Origin: Cladorhizidae sp. MBARI D1340-BT2
Taxonomy: Eukaryota > Porifera > Demospongiae > Poecilosclerida > Cladorhizidae
Assembly: GCA_028752905.1 (NCBI GenBank)
Contig: JAQNBH010000009.1
Coordinates: 43,716,509 to 43,780,508 of the forward strand
Direction of reading: 5' to 3'
Length of the DNA: 64,000 nucleotides
Shown here piece after piece: positions 52,590-64,000 of this stretch. Within the stretch, counting starts at the first letter, position 1. Each line of letters begins with the position of its first letter. The position numbers were made by a program, and so were the translations under genes. The notes beneath the pieces were generated by a model. The model saw nothing but the letters and a program-made list of their open reading frames with translations. It did not search any database and was not told where the DNA came from.

Positions 52590-53070
52590 AAGTGTCATGT
52601 AAGCATGGTCAATCCATTTTGCTTCCTAGTATTGTAAGTGTCGTGTAAGCATAGTCGATCCATTTTGTTGAATTTGCTTTGGAGGGACTTCCTAGTATTG
52701 TAAGTGTCGTGTAAGCATAGTCGATCCATTTTGTTGAATTTGCTTTGGAGGGAGTTCCTAGTATTGTAAGTGTCGTGTAAGCATAGTCGATCCATTTTGT
52801 TGAATTTGCTTTGGAGGGACTTCCTAGTATTGTAAGTGTCGTGTAAGCATAGTCGATCCATTTTGTTGAATTTGCTTTGGAGGGACTTCCTAGTATTGTA
52901 AGTGTCGTGTAAGCATAGTCAATCCGAATTTCCTTTGGAGGGACTTCCTAGTGCTGTAAGTGTTGTGTAAGCATAGTCGATCCGTTTTGTTGAATTTCCT
53001 TTGGAGAGTCTTCCATGTTGTAAGTGTTGTGTAAGCATAGTCGCCATTTTATTGCATTTGCTTCCTGAAT
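52590..53070. repeat. 62-66-bp minisatellite
   Basis: About seven units of CTAGTATTGTAAGTGTCGTG + TAAGCATAGTCGATCCATTTTG... + TTGCTTTGGAGGGACTTC, best preserved at 52620-52920. The minus strand reads through as a repeated peptide (MDRLCLHDTYNTR), but this is a by-product of the array. Confidence 0.9.
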
Positions 53071-54240
53071 GAAGGCAAGCTAGACTGGTGGCCATGGCAG
53101 TGTACATACTCAGCATGAGGAACATGTTCCCTGAACACCAGTATGCTTACAGGTGCCTAAACCCCATTCTAATGTTTGATGCCTTTATGCTTTAGACTAC
53201 TACAACAGGTTTCCGCATCAGTGAATTTCAGTGGAACTACATCAATGAAAGCATTCTACAGGAAAATCATTCTCTACCCAGTGTCAGAAAATTGCCATTT
53301 CTTTTAACATTTCCCCGTCTGCAGCCAAGAATGTATAAAGGGTGCTTGTTGGAGCCTACTTTAAAAGATCCCTCCACCCATGTGCCTATTGCTTTAATAA
53401 AGCCTAACACTGCAGTAGTTGAGTGCTGTGTAGCATTGATGACAGCATTCTCCATAGATGTTTCAATAATTGAGCACCACAGTTGATCATCGGACGAACC
53501 AAATCATTATAGTTTGTGGTGTGTGCTGTATGATGATGAGGAAGACAATGGGCACATCTAACTTATGCCTAAATAGCTGCTCTGTTTTTCATTTTCTGGA
53601 TTTCATTTCTTTACTGCAGTTGCTAAGCAATTGATCCTGGGGGTGGGAGGAGGATTGTACATCGCTATGGGAAACCACAATTCATGCTTCGTATCAATGT
53701 ATAAACAAAGTGGCAGCATAACTTGAGCTGAAACTGGACAGGTGATGTTATACAATGAGCTCTCTTTTGAGAACTTTTAGAAACAAGGCGGCCATGCATA
53801 GTGTGTGTGTGTGTGTGTGTATGTGTGTGTGTGTGTGTACCCACATCTGTAATTAAGATCACAGGAACAAAGGTTCAATAAATGACTTGAAGGGAACCAA
53901 TGGTGTGTGATGAAATGCTTCACGAGTCGAGTTAATCCAAGCAAAAACTCCGGTTGGAAGCAAAACTAATGATAGAGAAATGTAGTGCATGCCAACTGAT
54001 CAAATCTCATGGACACATCACTGAATTTCCTTGGATTTTAAAAATTCAATATGTCATTAGATAACCCCTCATGCCTCCATGGATAAGCTAAGTGCAAAGT
54101 ATATAAAGTATATAGCACTTAATATTTATAGTTTACTTTGAAAGCGCTCATCAACATAGTACATGTATCCTTATAATGTTGGTCGCATCTATATAAGCTC
54201 ATTCTCTATGCTGATAATTTCCTACTTCAGTATCCTATTT
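53071..54240. other. No gene recognised; TG microsatellite
   Basis: A 64-codon open stretch (53292-53486, plus) with no known motif and a (TG)n tract at about 53800-53838 are all I can note. Confidence 0.4.
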
Positions 54241-54390
54241 CTGATCCAACACAGTATCCTGATCTCTCACCGGACTCTCAGTTAATATAGTATTCTGATC
54301 CATCACAGTATCCTGATCTCTCACCGGACTCTCAGTTAATATAGTATTCTGATCCAACACAGTATCCTGATCTCTCAACGAACTCTCAGT
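54241..54390. repeat. 54-bp tandem repeat, about 2.8 units
   Basis: CTGATCCAACACAGTATCCT + GATCTCTCACCGGACTCTCA + GTTAATATAGTATT, three times. Followed at 54405-54440 by AAGTTGATTATTGAGAAGG, the tail found after the hammerhead motifs at 5150, 34146 and 59009. Confidence 0.85.
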
Positions 54391-54496
54391 TGAGTAATAA
54401 TTATCAAGTTGATTATTGAGAAGGTTATTGTAATTATCCTGATAATGTTATCGAGAGTCAGTCAGTTTAAAAACTATATATGAAATTGCTTATGCT

Positions 54497-54745
54497 AGTC
54501 TATCATCACTTTAAGTTTTAATATTCAATATTCATTATTGTCACATTATTATTTTTCTTGCTCTTCATATTAGCCATGAGGCTAGAGAATATGATTTTTT
54601 CTATAAGTAGTAAGTAAATAATAAAATAATACAATAATGAAACGATAAATGAACAAGAAAGCAAGTAAGAAGAAATTAAATAGATAGACAAACAACAAAC
54701 AAACAAATATTCAATAAATAAATAAAACAAGAAGAAAAAAATTAA
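54497..54745 (+). mobile_element. Short LINE 3' end with A-rich tail
   Basis: Shares CTCTTCATATTAGCC and surrounding sequence with the LINE 3' UTR at 1480-1611. Carries the terminal hairpin TAGCC, loop ATGA, GGCTA (54571-54584), then GAGAATATGATTTTTT and an A-rich, AAAT/AACA-type tail to about 54745. A severely 5'-truncated insertion. Confidence 0.6.
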
Positions 54746-55879
54746 TATTGCACATCAAGAACTAATCAAACATAGCAGATGTTATTCTATACCTTGTTTA
54801 ATGAAGCACACTCCATATATTATTGCAGAGTGGCTTGCTTTTGCTTGCCATTTTGTTTAGAAAAAAGTTTTCGAGTTTGGCTATATGTGCAACAAGCCTG
54901 CAAAACAAAATTTTGGTCTGTCAGTTTCCTACTTTAGCAAAGGATTCCAGGCATGCTGCGAGTTTTCTGGAATGAAGCTTTATTTGGGTGTATGTGTGTG
55001 GGGGGGGGGGCGGTTCTTGGTCACTTCACTTTAAAAAATTGAGTCAAACCTATATAGGGAGTACTAGTCTACTTACTGATATTCAGGGTTGGTTCAGGAC
55101 TGTGTGACATGATAGCCTGGGAGCAGGGGCTGCACCTCCCACACCCTATCAAGAATAAAGTAGTGGAGGATATGATTCCAATACCGGACTGTGGAATTAT
55201 ACTGACATTACAGTATAGGGTTGGCATAGGGTTGGCAGCAGTTAATTTGGTCTTTCTGTCAATTTGGTGAGAATTACCCATAAAAAATCATGTCAAGATA
55301 TACGCGAGTAAATACTTGCCTTCTTCACAGTTTGGCTCGTTGGGTATGCTCTCAGTTTCCTCATTACAGCTTTGCTAGCTCTCCAAGCTTAGCAAGAGAG
55401 AACCCCAGGTGCATGCTCATCATAGTTAACGATGTTTCCTCACATTCTCTCTCTCAAAGAACTTGAACAGTCCCCTGAATCTTCTCTTGATTGTCATGCA
55501 TGCAAACACTGCTCCTCCTTTTCTTCAAGTTGATGCCAAATTCCATGAAATATAGAAACTATATTCTTGGACTAAAAATACTGGCCTTTGCTTACATTAT
55601 GAAACACTAACTTATTTACAATGAAAAGCATTGACCAAAGTCACAATGAATGAACATGAATTTTGAAGGGAATGGAAAACATAATGAATGAGCTGGATGG
55701 AATGGAGGAAGCTGAAATGAGTTTGGATGAGTTTGAGAGGGTGTGCACTGAGGGTAAGGTGGCTTTGTTGCTCGATAAGGAGGTGGAGGGATGAGTAATC
55801 AGGTGATGGTGGGAGTGGTAGGATTTTCTCCACGTGGTCTGTTATTTATATACATGAATTCCTATAATTATAGCTTCAT
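54746..55879. other. No gene recognised
   Basis: A plus-strand frame after a possible acceptor (TACTGATATTCAG at about 55075-55087) reads LCDMIAWEQGLHLPHPIKNK; it could be an exon but nothing supports it further. A poly-G run lies at about 55001-55010. Confidence 0.3.
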
Positions 55880-56032
55880 TTTTTCTCTCTTTTTTTTTGT
55901 GAAAAATTATCTCAGTAGCAAAAGCTATTTAGAGCCTTACATAATGATAACATGATAGGTAGAAAAATAATTCAAGTTAGGCAAAGAATTTGTTTAATAA
56001 ATCGTTTGAAGGAAGAGAGTGAGGACAAGGAT

Positions 56033-56518
56033 CTAATGGAGGTTGGGAGTGAGTTCCAAAGAGCTGTGACAGAGGGAACGAAGGAAGACTGCATGGATAG
56101 AGTGTGGGAGAATGGGATTATGATGTTCGATGGGTGGTATTGGCGAGAAGACATGAGCAGAGTAGGAGCTAATTGGATTGAGTCGGAAAATGGATGTAAT
56201 TGTGTAAATTAGAAGAAGCTTGGCCCGAGCACGTCTATTTGAGAGTGTAGGAAGTTTAAAGGTGGAGAGGTTGGATGCATAGTCAGAAGTCCATTGGCGA
56301 GTACAGAGTCTGAGTGCAAAGTGCTGAATGTGTTCTAATGATTTTGAATTACAAGAAGAGGGAGGAGGTGACCACACACAGGAACAGTAACTTAGATGAG
56401 GGAGAACTAATGTTGTGTAAAGTTTAATTAGCATATGAGAGGATAAGTGATGGTAAAAGTTGTGATGAATTAATCCTATTATTTTCCTTGATTTAGTGCG
56501 TACTTTGCTAATGTGCAA
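56033..56518 (-). pseudogene. LINE RT C-terminal tail
   Basis: 161 codons: RTKSRKIIGLIHHNFYHH, LYTTLVLPHLSYCSCVWSPP, LEHIQHFALRLCTRQWTSDY, LSTFKLPTLSNRRARAKLLL, ending with a C-terminal FLRSLCHSSLELTPN. This is the conserved region after the RT palm and thumb in CR1/L2/Jockey-group LINEs. It overlaps the RT frame by 11 bases in another frame (frameshift). Confidence 0.8.
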
Positions 56519-57020
56519 GTTCCAGGAGGTTCCAGGTGAAAGTTACTCCTAAGTATGTAAATGAAGTGACGTGATCAAGGGGAGTACTATAGAGGACTAA
56601 TACAGTGGAGGCTGAGGATGCGAGGGGTTTACAAGAGATCATAATGTACTTGCTCTTATTAGGGTTAATTATTAAGAGACGGGAAGATAGCCATGATGAT
56701 ATAATCTCAATGTCTGATTGCACTGAATCTAAGGAAGAGGTTGAAGAGAATGGATGGGAGAGGAGGATGTCGTCTGCATAGAGAGTAAGTGTAGAAGATG
56801 TCGAGAGTGGGAGCTTTGCAATGTCGTTAATGTAAAGAACAAAGAGAAGAGGACCAAGAATAGATCCTCGAGGTACTCCAGAGGATGCATGACACGAAGA
56901 AGAGAGAACACCAGGGATAGCAACACTCTGTGACTGGGCCGTAAGATAGGAAGTGAGCCAACAGAGGAGAGAAGGAATATTAAGTGAGGACAGAGCATTT
57001 AAGAGTAGTCTATGCGGCAC
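56508..57020 (-). pseudogene. LINE RT with YADD catalytic motif
   Basis: 170 codons: PHRLLLNALSSLNIP, SVAIPGVLSSSCHASSGVPR, GSILGPLLFVLYINDIAKLP, LTLYADDILLSHPFSS with the YADD catalytic pair, INPNKSKYIMISCKP and VTSFTYLGVTFT. Standard RT motifs 3-7 of non-LTR elements. It continues upstream (57020-57530) in other frames with AFDSVPHRLL. Confidence 0.85.
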
Positions 57021-57958
57021 AGAGTCAAAAGCTTTCTTGATGTCTAGAAAGACTGCACAGACAGACTGTGGGCATCCAGGGAAGCAAACCTGGAATGAGT
57101 TACGTTAAGTATGCTATTCCAGTAGACAGACCTGGGCGAAATCCGAACTGAACGTTTGACCAAACATCTTGTATGGTGATAAGTTTGTGTAAATAGTTAA
57201 ATATGTGGCATTCTAATACCTTGTTTATTAGGGATAATAAGGAGATTGGACGATAACCCTTGGGGAAAGACCAGGGTGGAGATGTTTTTGGGATAGGATT
57301 ACAAAGGAATGCTTCCAGTCAGTGGGCAGTATACCAGTAGAGAGGGAGGAATTAAAGATAAGAGAAAGAGGAATTGATATGGATGCAGCTGTGGATGTAA
57401 GCATTCTGGCAGAGATAGAATCAGGCCCAGTCGATTTCTCAGAGGGAATGCAAGTTAGAAGACTTACAATCTCGTCCGGTGAGCAGAGGAGCTCGGGTGG
57501 GCAAGGGAAGGGTGGAGGAGATGGTGTATAATTACAGAGGGTTGGAGAAGACTTATTAAAACAGCTTGAGAAGAAGTGATTTAGAACCTCGGCTTTAGGG
57601 GAAGCACAAGTTTGATCTTGGTAAGTAAGGGATGGAATGCAAGATTTTGATTTGTTTATTGCTCTCCAAAAAGAACTAGAGTTAGGAGAAGATGATAGTC
57701 TTTGGAAGAAGAAGTGCTTTGCTGAATGGAGGAGTGAAAGAGTGTGGTTACGGCAACGGCAATAGGCTGCCCAGGCATCAGCAGATCTGAGTGATTTGGC
57801 AGAGGGTATAAGCTATTTCTAATTTTGATTTGTTTGAGAATGGAGTAGGAGATCCAGGGAGGGGTACAGTGGGTTGTAGGATAAACTAGCTTAGAGGGAA
57901 TAGTTTTGCATGATGCGAGTTAAGAGTTCTTTAAATATGAGCCAAGAGGCTTCAGTGT

Positions 57959-58600
57959 CTAAGGGGTGGGGGGGGGGAGGATGGTATCCCAGGGAATGAT
58001 ATTAATTAGGTCGTTAGCTTGAGAGAAGTCTGCTCTGTCATATAACCAGACTCGATGAGGAGGTGAGGGAGATCGAGAATCAGAAATGAGAGGGAGGGAG
58101 AAAAGGATGGAGTTCTGGTCGGAGTTTGATGCAGGAGGAGAGACTTCACAGCAGGTGGGAGTAAGGGTGGAGGGTAGGTACACAAGATGAGGGGACACCA
58201 GTATGGGAGTAGTGAGTTGGATAGTGGATAATTTGATTGAGAGAAAAAAGGTCAGATATTGCGTGGATCTTATTGAGAAGCGGTGAAGGTAACAAAAAAT
58301 TAACATTAAAGTCCCCAAGCAGAATAAGTTCCTTTGTGGAAAGGTGGAGGATGGAGGGGAGAGCAGCAAGTGAGGCAAGTAAATGATCTAGATGGTCTGG
58401 TAATGAAGGTGGGAGATAAAATGTGGCAAAAAGGAAGGATGAAGGATGAATTTTGAAATTTAATTGAGATAATTAGAAGTTCAAGCATAGAGATGGATGG
58501 GAGAGAGATGATTGAGGCGAGAAGGCTTGACTTTACATAGACTACTATACCTCCACCATGTCTATTTCAATCTAATCTGAATGTGCGGTAGCAATTTCAG
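57959..58600 (-). pseudogene. LINE endonuclease (duplication copy 2)
   Basis: Frames give HGGGIVVYVKSSLLASIIS (around 58550), a LLGDFNV-like phrase near 58310, then a segment with HLVYLPSTLTPTCCEVSPPA and SNSDQNS. Same order as 33176-33856. A deletion removes part of 'HYSHTGVPS'. Frameshifted. Confidence 0.7.
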
Positions 58601-59008
58601 AGTCAGAGACATCTGGGGAGGCCGTGTCTCAACTATAGAAATTATGTAGGGTTTATAGAGATAAGATAATGTTGTAAGTTCATCAAATTTGGGAAGAAGA
58701 CTGCGTGCATTAAGTCATTGTGTCCATGTAGTGTGTGTGTGGTGTGTGTATGTGTGCATGCACTTGTGTGTTGTGTATGTGTGTGAAGGACGTGGGATTT
58801 GGAGGGTTGTGGATCTGGTTATCTAACAAATACTCTACTCCGATTTATTTAACTAATGTGGTTTTTCTGAGAATCTAGGGATGGCATCACTGATATTTCC
58901 CTGGCTGTTGCCCAGCTATCTACTCGACTTATGCATGACAAGGTAATTGGTTTGCAATCATCTTTTTTACTATCCCCTTCCTTCAAGTTAACATATTCAA
59001 CTAAATAA

Positions 59009-59115
59009 TCAATGAAGATTAGAGCATCTAGTCGAAACATCGAGAGTAAAATTTCAAGTTGATAATTGATAAGGTCATTGTAATTTCGTTATGTCAACCA
59101 AGAGTTCATTGAGAG
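59009..59115 (+). ncRNA. Decayed hammerhead with Penelope-type tail (copy 2)
   Basis: Same as 34146-34256: TCAATGA, stem II ATTAGA/TCTAGT, GAAAC at 59034-59038, then the common tail. Confidence 0.45.
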
Positions 59116-59605
59116 ATATTTATTATTACATATTACCATTTGGTTCAACATGGTTCACAGTAGCCATAACGCCACATTATTTACCAAGAACTGCAAGTGC
59201 AAGGCAAGGTGTGCACTGTCTTTGTACTGAAGGTAAGATAAACATATCTTATTAAGCACGGTGCTCACAGTCGGATATTTAACATAAACCACAGTAATTA
59301 CATTGGTAGCGGTTTGGCGCCGCCAACCAGCACAGCGGTTTGGTAAAGGGTCCGGCTACGCGGTGGTGTTAAGTTTTGGGTTGAGTCAGTGAGCTTCACG
59401 ATATTTCTCCGCTTGAGTACATTATTCTTCCCGGGTTGTGTGAGTACATTATTCTTCCCAGGTTGTACTGGCTAGCTAGATTTTTATGCTCAACTTTTTC
59501 CTCCCCTAAAGTGGGAAGGGGAAGATTTTTTTTTTTTTGGCAATCCGCATGCTTGATGACGCACTGTATCACTATATAAGGCACCGTAGAATCTCCGGAA
59601 CTCGG

Positions 59606-59865
59606 GAGTGGATGTAACGTTGACTAAGATTCGGGATCCTAAGTCTGCTGAAATGAAGGTCGACCTGGAGAGTTCTCTAGATGTTGTGAGGTATCTTAAA
59701 GTTTGTAGCACGCAGGAACCAATCTTGGAAGGACATGGCTGCAAGGATCTGAGCAAACCATGGTTCCTTAAGAAGTTTCACAGAAAGTATTTTGTTCTTT
59801 ATAACAGAATACTACTTTATTATAATCACAGGTTGAATTTTTTGAAAGATAAGAAAAGAGGATTG
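59606..59865 (+). pseudogene. PH-domain-like exon, copy 2, acceptor damaged
   Basis: Same peptide as 34805-35094 with one codon missing (KEVCSKQ becomes KVCSTQ) and ending KDKKRGL before TTG|GTAAGA. The acceptor, CTCAG in copy 1, is CTCGG here. With the phase-0 donor the reading joins exactly to exon 60037-60143 (AIVLDNLYLS). So each copy has lost a different splice site. Confidence 0.5.
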
Positions 59866-60036
59866 GTAAGAATTAATTCTATGTTGTTCTGACTCCCTCA
59901 TTTATAGTTGCTCTGGAGTAGATCTGTATTTCTGTAGCTGTGTAGAGGTATACACAATTCCTGATATAATATTGTTATCCTAAGTAAAATATTATTACTA
60001 CATGATTGTTTATATAATGAATAGTGTAATGGCAAG

Positions 60037-60143
60037 GCGATTGTCCTTGACAATCTTTACCTGAGCAAACCAGAACATCCTTTTGTTCCCGACAATGGAT
60101 TCTCCTTCTACCTCCATACTCCTCACACTCTCAACAATAGACA
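60037..60143 (+). pseudogene. PH-domain-like second exon, copy 2
   Basis: AIVLDNLYLSKPEHPFVPDN then GFSFYLHTPHTLNNR; acceptor GGCAAG, donor ACA|GTAAGT. Two amino-acid differences from copy 1. Confidence 0.5.
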
Positions 60144-60851
60144 GTAAGTAGCAACATTACCTGGCTTTTTGTGGACTAGAATGGTCATTGATAATAAAGA
60201 TAGATATGGATAGTAGCCAGGTGCATCAAAGATGCGTATACCCAATATTGTGAATTAATATCGTGCATTTTTGTCGATTTAACGGATTTAACGGGTAGAG
60301 ATACCGAGGGAAAGTTCATTCTCCTATCCTTGCTGTGTGGCCCTGTCCTAATTGAATATTGCTGTTGTTGGGTCTCTATATAGGCCCAGCTTCACAATAT
60401 CAATAGTATGATAGAGTGAACAACAAATAATATCATGCATTTTGGGGGGAGCATTATCCATGTTGATGGATTATTGATGTGGGAGAGGGCATTATAAATG
60501 TACAGCTTGCTGTAATGGGAGTTATGCTGTGTGTTAAGTCAAGGAACTATCACACAGATGCCTAGTATACTACAGGAAGTGCTGTAATGAGATTCATTAA
60601 GTAATAATATCCCACAGAATCTAGTATACTGACAAAATTTGTAGTTTTCCTATTGCTGTTGAGAAAGGCTCTCCTAGAATGGGTGAGGGTTGAGTACATC
60701 TTTTGTTGGTACAGAGATCTAAGCATCAAGCAGCAGCAAGATAGCCAATTTTGCTGGAGAAGCAAAGTGGGACCTCATGTGATTGCTGACATGGGATCGA
60801 CAATTGGCAAGGGATTTTTTTCCTCCATCCCAACGAAAATAGTGACAGTAT

Positions 60852-60975
60852 TGGTTAACATCAAAGCTGTGGCACCTGCGATGTTGAGAGGGTTAACATC
60901 AAAGCTGTGGCGCCTGCGATGTTGGGAGGGTTAACATCAAAGCTGTGGTGCCTGTGATGGTGAGAGGGTTAACAT
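60852..60975. repeat. 38-bp array resembling piggyBac-type end (copy 2)
   Basis: About three units, corresponding to 36015-36211. Confidence 0.8.
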
Positions 60976-61082
60976 CACACACAAAAACAAACTGCTAAAG
61001 AGATCTCAAGTTCTCACAATGAACTTCAAGGTCAGACAGGGCCACTCGATTTCTAGGAACTACTTTATCAAGTTTTGACTAA

Positions 61083-61535
61083 GTACGCAGGTAGCGTGCA
61101 ATAGTATCAATTACACAGGTAGCGTGTAATAGCATCAAGTGCATAGGTGCGTGCAATAGCATCAAGTACACAGGTAGCATGCAATAGCATCAAGTACACA
61201 GGTAGCATGCAATAGCATCAGGTACACAGGTAGCTGTAGCATCAAGTACACAGGTAGCGTGCAATAGCATCAAGTACACAGGTAGCTGTAACATCAAGTA
61301 CACAGGTAGCGAGCGTGCAATAGCATCAAGTACACAGGTAGGGTGCAATAGCATCAGGTACACAGGTAGCATGCAAAGCATCAAGTACACAGGTAGCTGT
61401 AGCAAAGTACACAGGTAGCGTGCAATAGCATCAGGTACACAGGTAGCGTGCAGGTACACAGGTAGCTTGCAATAGCATCTGGTACACAGGTAGCTGTAGT
61501 ATCAGGTACACAGGTAGCGTGCAATAGCATGAGCT
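61083..61535. repeat. 28-bp minisatellite, expanded
   Basis: More than fifteen units of CACAGGTAGCGTGCAATAGC + ATCAAGTA with deleted variants (CACAGGTAGCTGTAGCATCA). Copy 1 has three units. Confidence 0.9.
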
Positions 61536-61933
61536 ATATATAGCTCCTTTTAGAATAAGTGGTTACCCTTTATAATGTGTTTACCTAACTTTCTGTAATC
61601 ACAATCCTTAGTCATATATACTTACCCTAAATATGACCCTAAATATGCAATTATGATTTGTATCATTGTGAAAAAGCAATCATTCTAATAGCTACATTTA
61701 GAGTACACCAATATGCTATTAGACACTGCAGTAAATGGCTAACATTTAAGGTTTAAAATGTGAAAGAGCAAATAGCCTCATTTATAGTCCATCAATTTGC
61801 AATTAGGCACTTTCTAACATTTAACGATGTGTTGGTAGAGACGATGGGAAGGATATTGTGGCAAGTATCGACCTGTCGTTCATCCATCAGTCATCTAGGA
61901 GTGACATATTATTGGCTTGGCTCACAATTTAAA

Positions 61934-62065
61934 ATGGCGGGTGGCACCTCCAGCCCCAAAAGCAAAGCCCGTATCTTGGCTAAAACTTATCTTGGCAGCT
62001 TCTTAGCTGCCCAAATGGTTGTCTTGGCTGCTATTACCTCCAAAAAGATTCTAGGAGTGCCTTGA
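61934..62065 (+). other. Short open frame, 43 codons, unassigned
   Basis: Starts at AAAATGGCG and reads MAGGTSSPKSKARILAKTYL, then GSFLAAQMVVLAAITSKKIL, stop. In copy 1 (36768 onward) the same ATG is followed by a poly-C expansion and a different frame, so it is not conserved as protein. Probably not a gene. Confidence 0.15.
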
Positions 62066-62559
62066 AACCTTCACTAAGGTAGTAAATAAGTACACATGAA
62101 AACTGTAGAAAGTGTGAAAACACTCTTGAAGGGTCATCTTTGTGTCACTATTTTTTTAACCACACATAACTTGAATACAATAGTCTATTCATATGCCAGA
62201 GCTCTAAATGGTCCAATGCACATCCATGATTCATCGGTTACTTGATTGTAGGGGGAAAGGTGTGGGTAGCGATGGTTGTCGACGATGCAATCAAGCTAGC
62301 TCAATTAGAATTGGGTAAAAACATCATTCAAATGACCCAAGTTAAGCTGTGTTGTGCAGCTGAATCTGAAGTGATTGATGAGTTGATTTACTGGTGAATA
62401 TCTTCAGACAACAGACAAAAGGTTAAAACAAAGCAAGCAAGTATACAATGCGTGCACCTGGGCAATCAACATGGCATAGAATAGCTTATGCTGTGTGTGG
62501 TTAGTTCTGGAGTCCTCCTGTGCCACTCTTGCCAGGTCCTTGAAGGAGGAGGCTGTAGC

Positions 62560-63070
62560 TGATCCCTGGCTGACTCTGGTAACAAAACAACAAGGTGTGG
62601 CATGGCATTACAAGGTTTATCTTCAAATTAGCTCTTTTTTCTTTTCTTCTTTTTCCCCCCCCCCTTTTTTTTTGTTGCCAATTTTTCCTTTGATCTTCAT
62701 CAGGACGAATAAAAACGTAATGCATTACATTTCCACTCACTGGCAACATATCTCATGAAACACGATATATCTGACATGTGCTTACATTCAGATGAGTTGT
62801 GAATCATGTGTGTTTCATGTACGACATGTGCAAGTGAACAACTATTAAAATTAAGTTAGTTGAGTTGAAGTGTGAAGTGAAAAGCAATAATGAATAAATA
62901 AATATTAAAAAATATAAAAATATAAAAAAATAGCAATATTGGATTCACTGCTTTAAAAAGGGGAGTGTCCCCATGTCCAGTTAGATGACCCTTTACCAAT
63001 TAAAATCCGTTTGTAAGATATATCTAACTGGTTGTGGTCTATGGGTACACTCAAGATTTGAGCACGATAT
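62560..63070. repeat. Dispersed repeat related to 5564-5970
   Basis: Contains GATCCCTGGCTGACTC, a pyrimidine tract (62633-62670), GACCCTTTACC (62988-62998) and GTGG-CTATGGGTACACTC, in the order seen at 5.7-5.95 kb. Confidence 0.35.
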
Positions 63071-63186
63071 AGTTGCTTTGATAAAAAGCACGTCTTCACC
63101 CACCATAGTTTTCAGGTCGAGAGTACAGAGGTAAGATTTCCCTCCAAGAGGAACTAAATCTGATTAAGATTAGGGCCTTCAGTAGA

Positions 63187-63462
63187 ACATGTGACTCATA
63201 GTGGCAGGGGGCTTATGACTCATAGTGGCAGGGGGCCTATGACTCATAGTGGCAGGGGGCCTATGACTCATAGTGGCAGGGGGCCTATGACTCATAGCGG
63301 CAGGGGTCTTATGACTCAGTGGCAGGGGGCTAATAACTCATAATGGCAGGGGGCTTATGACTCATAGTGGCAGGGGGCTTATGACTCATAGCAGGGGGCT
63401 TATGGCTCACAGTGGCAGGGGGCTTATGACTCATAATGGCAGGGGGCTTATGGCTCACAGTT
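63187..63462. repeat. 24-bp minisatellite
   Basis: About twelve units of TATGACTCATAGTGGCAGGG + GGCT or GGCC with some shortened units. Confidence 0.9.
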
Positions 63463-63649
63463 ATTGTGCAAGCAGTGAAGTATGCTTCCAGCAGCAACAT
63501 AGGAAGGAAGGTAAAAAGTAAAGTGAACATTGCAAGATTCCCCCCCCCCTCACAATCATACCTTCCTGAACATAATATAGCTGGACAGACTCCATTGTGT
63601 TGGCTTGCTTTGTGCGTGAATGTTGTGTGGTTGATCTAACTACATAGTA

Positions 63650-63960
63650 ACAAGCTGTACCAATGAATATTGAATAGTGGAAGCAATGAATATTGAGAAG
63701 CCAAAGCAGTGAATAATGGAAACAATGAATAGCTGAAGTATGGCCAGCTAAAGCAATGACTATTGGTTAGCTAAAGCAATGAATACTGAATAGCCAATAA
63801 TGGATAGCTAAAGTTACAGCTAAAGCAATGAGTTGAAGCAATGAATACTGAATAGCCAATAATGGATAGCTAAAGTAAGGACAGCTAAAGCAATGATTAT
63901 TGGTTAGCTGAAGCAATGAACACTGAATGGGTACTGATTTGAGTCAGTGATGATGGTGCT
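63650..63960. repeat. Degenerate AGCTAAAGCAATGAATA repeats
   Basis: Irregular repetition of AGCTAAAGCAATGAATACTG and GAATAGC(T/C) phrases, spacing about 16-30 bp. No coding content. Confidence 0.75.
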
Positions 63961-64000
63961 GACCTCTGAACCTCAATGAATAGCTGAGTACTGAAAGTTA

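Larger units (their letters stand above)
55880..58740 (-). mobile_element. CR1/L2-like LINE, 5' and internally damaged
   Basis: Minus strand. Order: endonuclease (58600-57960), RT (57530-56508), RT tail (56518-56033), 3' UTR with hairpin TAGC-TTTT-GCTA (55916-55927) and a tail of AAAAAAAAAGAGAG. The part above 56868 is duplicated at 32057-33860. Many frameshifts. ORF1 not recognised. Confidence 0.75.
56868..62988. other. Segmental duplication, copy 2
   Basis: Partner of 32057-37752. Includes the upstream half of the LINE, the GT microsatellite (58732-58790), hammerhead relic, PH-like exons, arrays and tail. Differs by an expanded minisatellite at 61083-61535, a roughly 200-bp extra segment around 62562-62790 and many small indels. 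On the left the LINE simply continues, so this copy looks like the source configuration. Confidence 0.8.

Noticed and set aside
52595..52861. Repeated peptide MDRLCLHDTYNTRKSLQSKF on the minus strand
   Set aside because: It is the translation of a minisatellite whose unit length happens to preserve the frame; no gene context.
61934..62065. Conserved small protein starting MAGGTSSPKS
   Set aside because: The frame is not preserved in the duplicate copy (poly-C expansion after the same ATG).

Overview
This is a eukaryotic, repeat-dominated window from an animal genome. Nothing bacterial is present: coding blocks are broken by introns, microsatellites are abundant, and nearly all recognisable protein signal is transposon-derived (Ty3-type LTR elements, a Gmr1-type LTR element, a CR1/L2-like LINE, Penelope-like elements with hammerhead ribozymes, a hAT, a piggyBac-type element). 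The mixture suits an aquatic invertebrate; a demosponge is my best guess, but that is an inference from the overall look and no diagnostic host gene is present.

Layout. 1-11 kb: debris of LINEs (793-1611) and a Penelope-like element (2.0-3.0 kb) ending in a hammerhead motif, an LTR plus pol tail of a Ty3 element (7.2-7.7 kb), an ATT-rich satellite (9.0-9.6 kb), a retroelement C-terminal fragment (9.6-10.1 kb) and a 25-bp minisatellite built from hammerhead sequence (10.25-10.86 kb). 11.1-16.5 kb: Ty3 element A, minus strand, young LTRs but frameshifted. 18.9-52.3 kb: one degenerate hAT transposon whose ends share inverted repeats and an AGTAT duplication. Its body is stretched by nested insertions: Ty3 element B (20.7-26.4 kb, intact 1699-codon ORF, identical LTRs), a Gmr1-type element in the hAT intron whose parts lie at 26.7-32.0 and 47.7-50.6 kb, and between those parts a duplicated block (32.06-37.75 kb), a broken zinc-binding-protein gene (38.2-41.5 kb) and Ty3 element C (41.5-46.9 kb, plus strand). 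52.3-64 kb: minisatellites, a LINE (55.9-58.7 kb) and the second copy of the duplicated block (56.87-62.99 kb). Both block copies carry two exons that look like part of a pleckstrin-homology domain, the only likely host-gene fragment.

The most interesting signal is in the Ty3 family (A, B, C). In each, the sequence just inside the 5' LTR is complementary to a stretch in the element's own LTR, and the two have changed together among three elements that otherwise differ. This is the arrangement expected for self-primed reverse transcription, as in fission-yeast Tf1, rather than tRNA priming. These LTRs also begin TAG and mostly end CTA, share a GACCCYTTACC motif just upstream of the predicted RNA start, and their RTs carry CIDD in place of YxDD. 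The Gmr1-type element has integrase upstream of reverse transcriptase. Hammerhead motifs recur at least seven times in several contexts.
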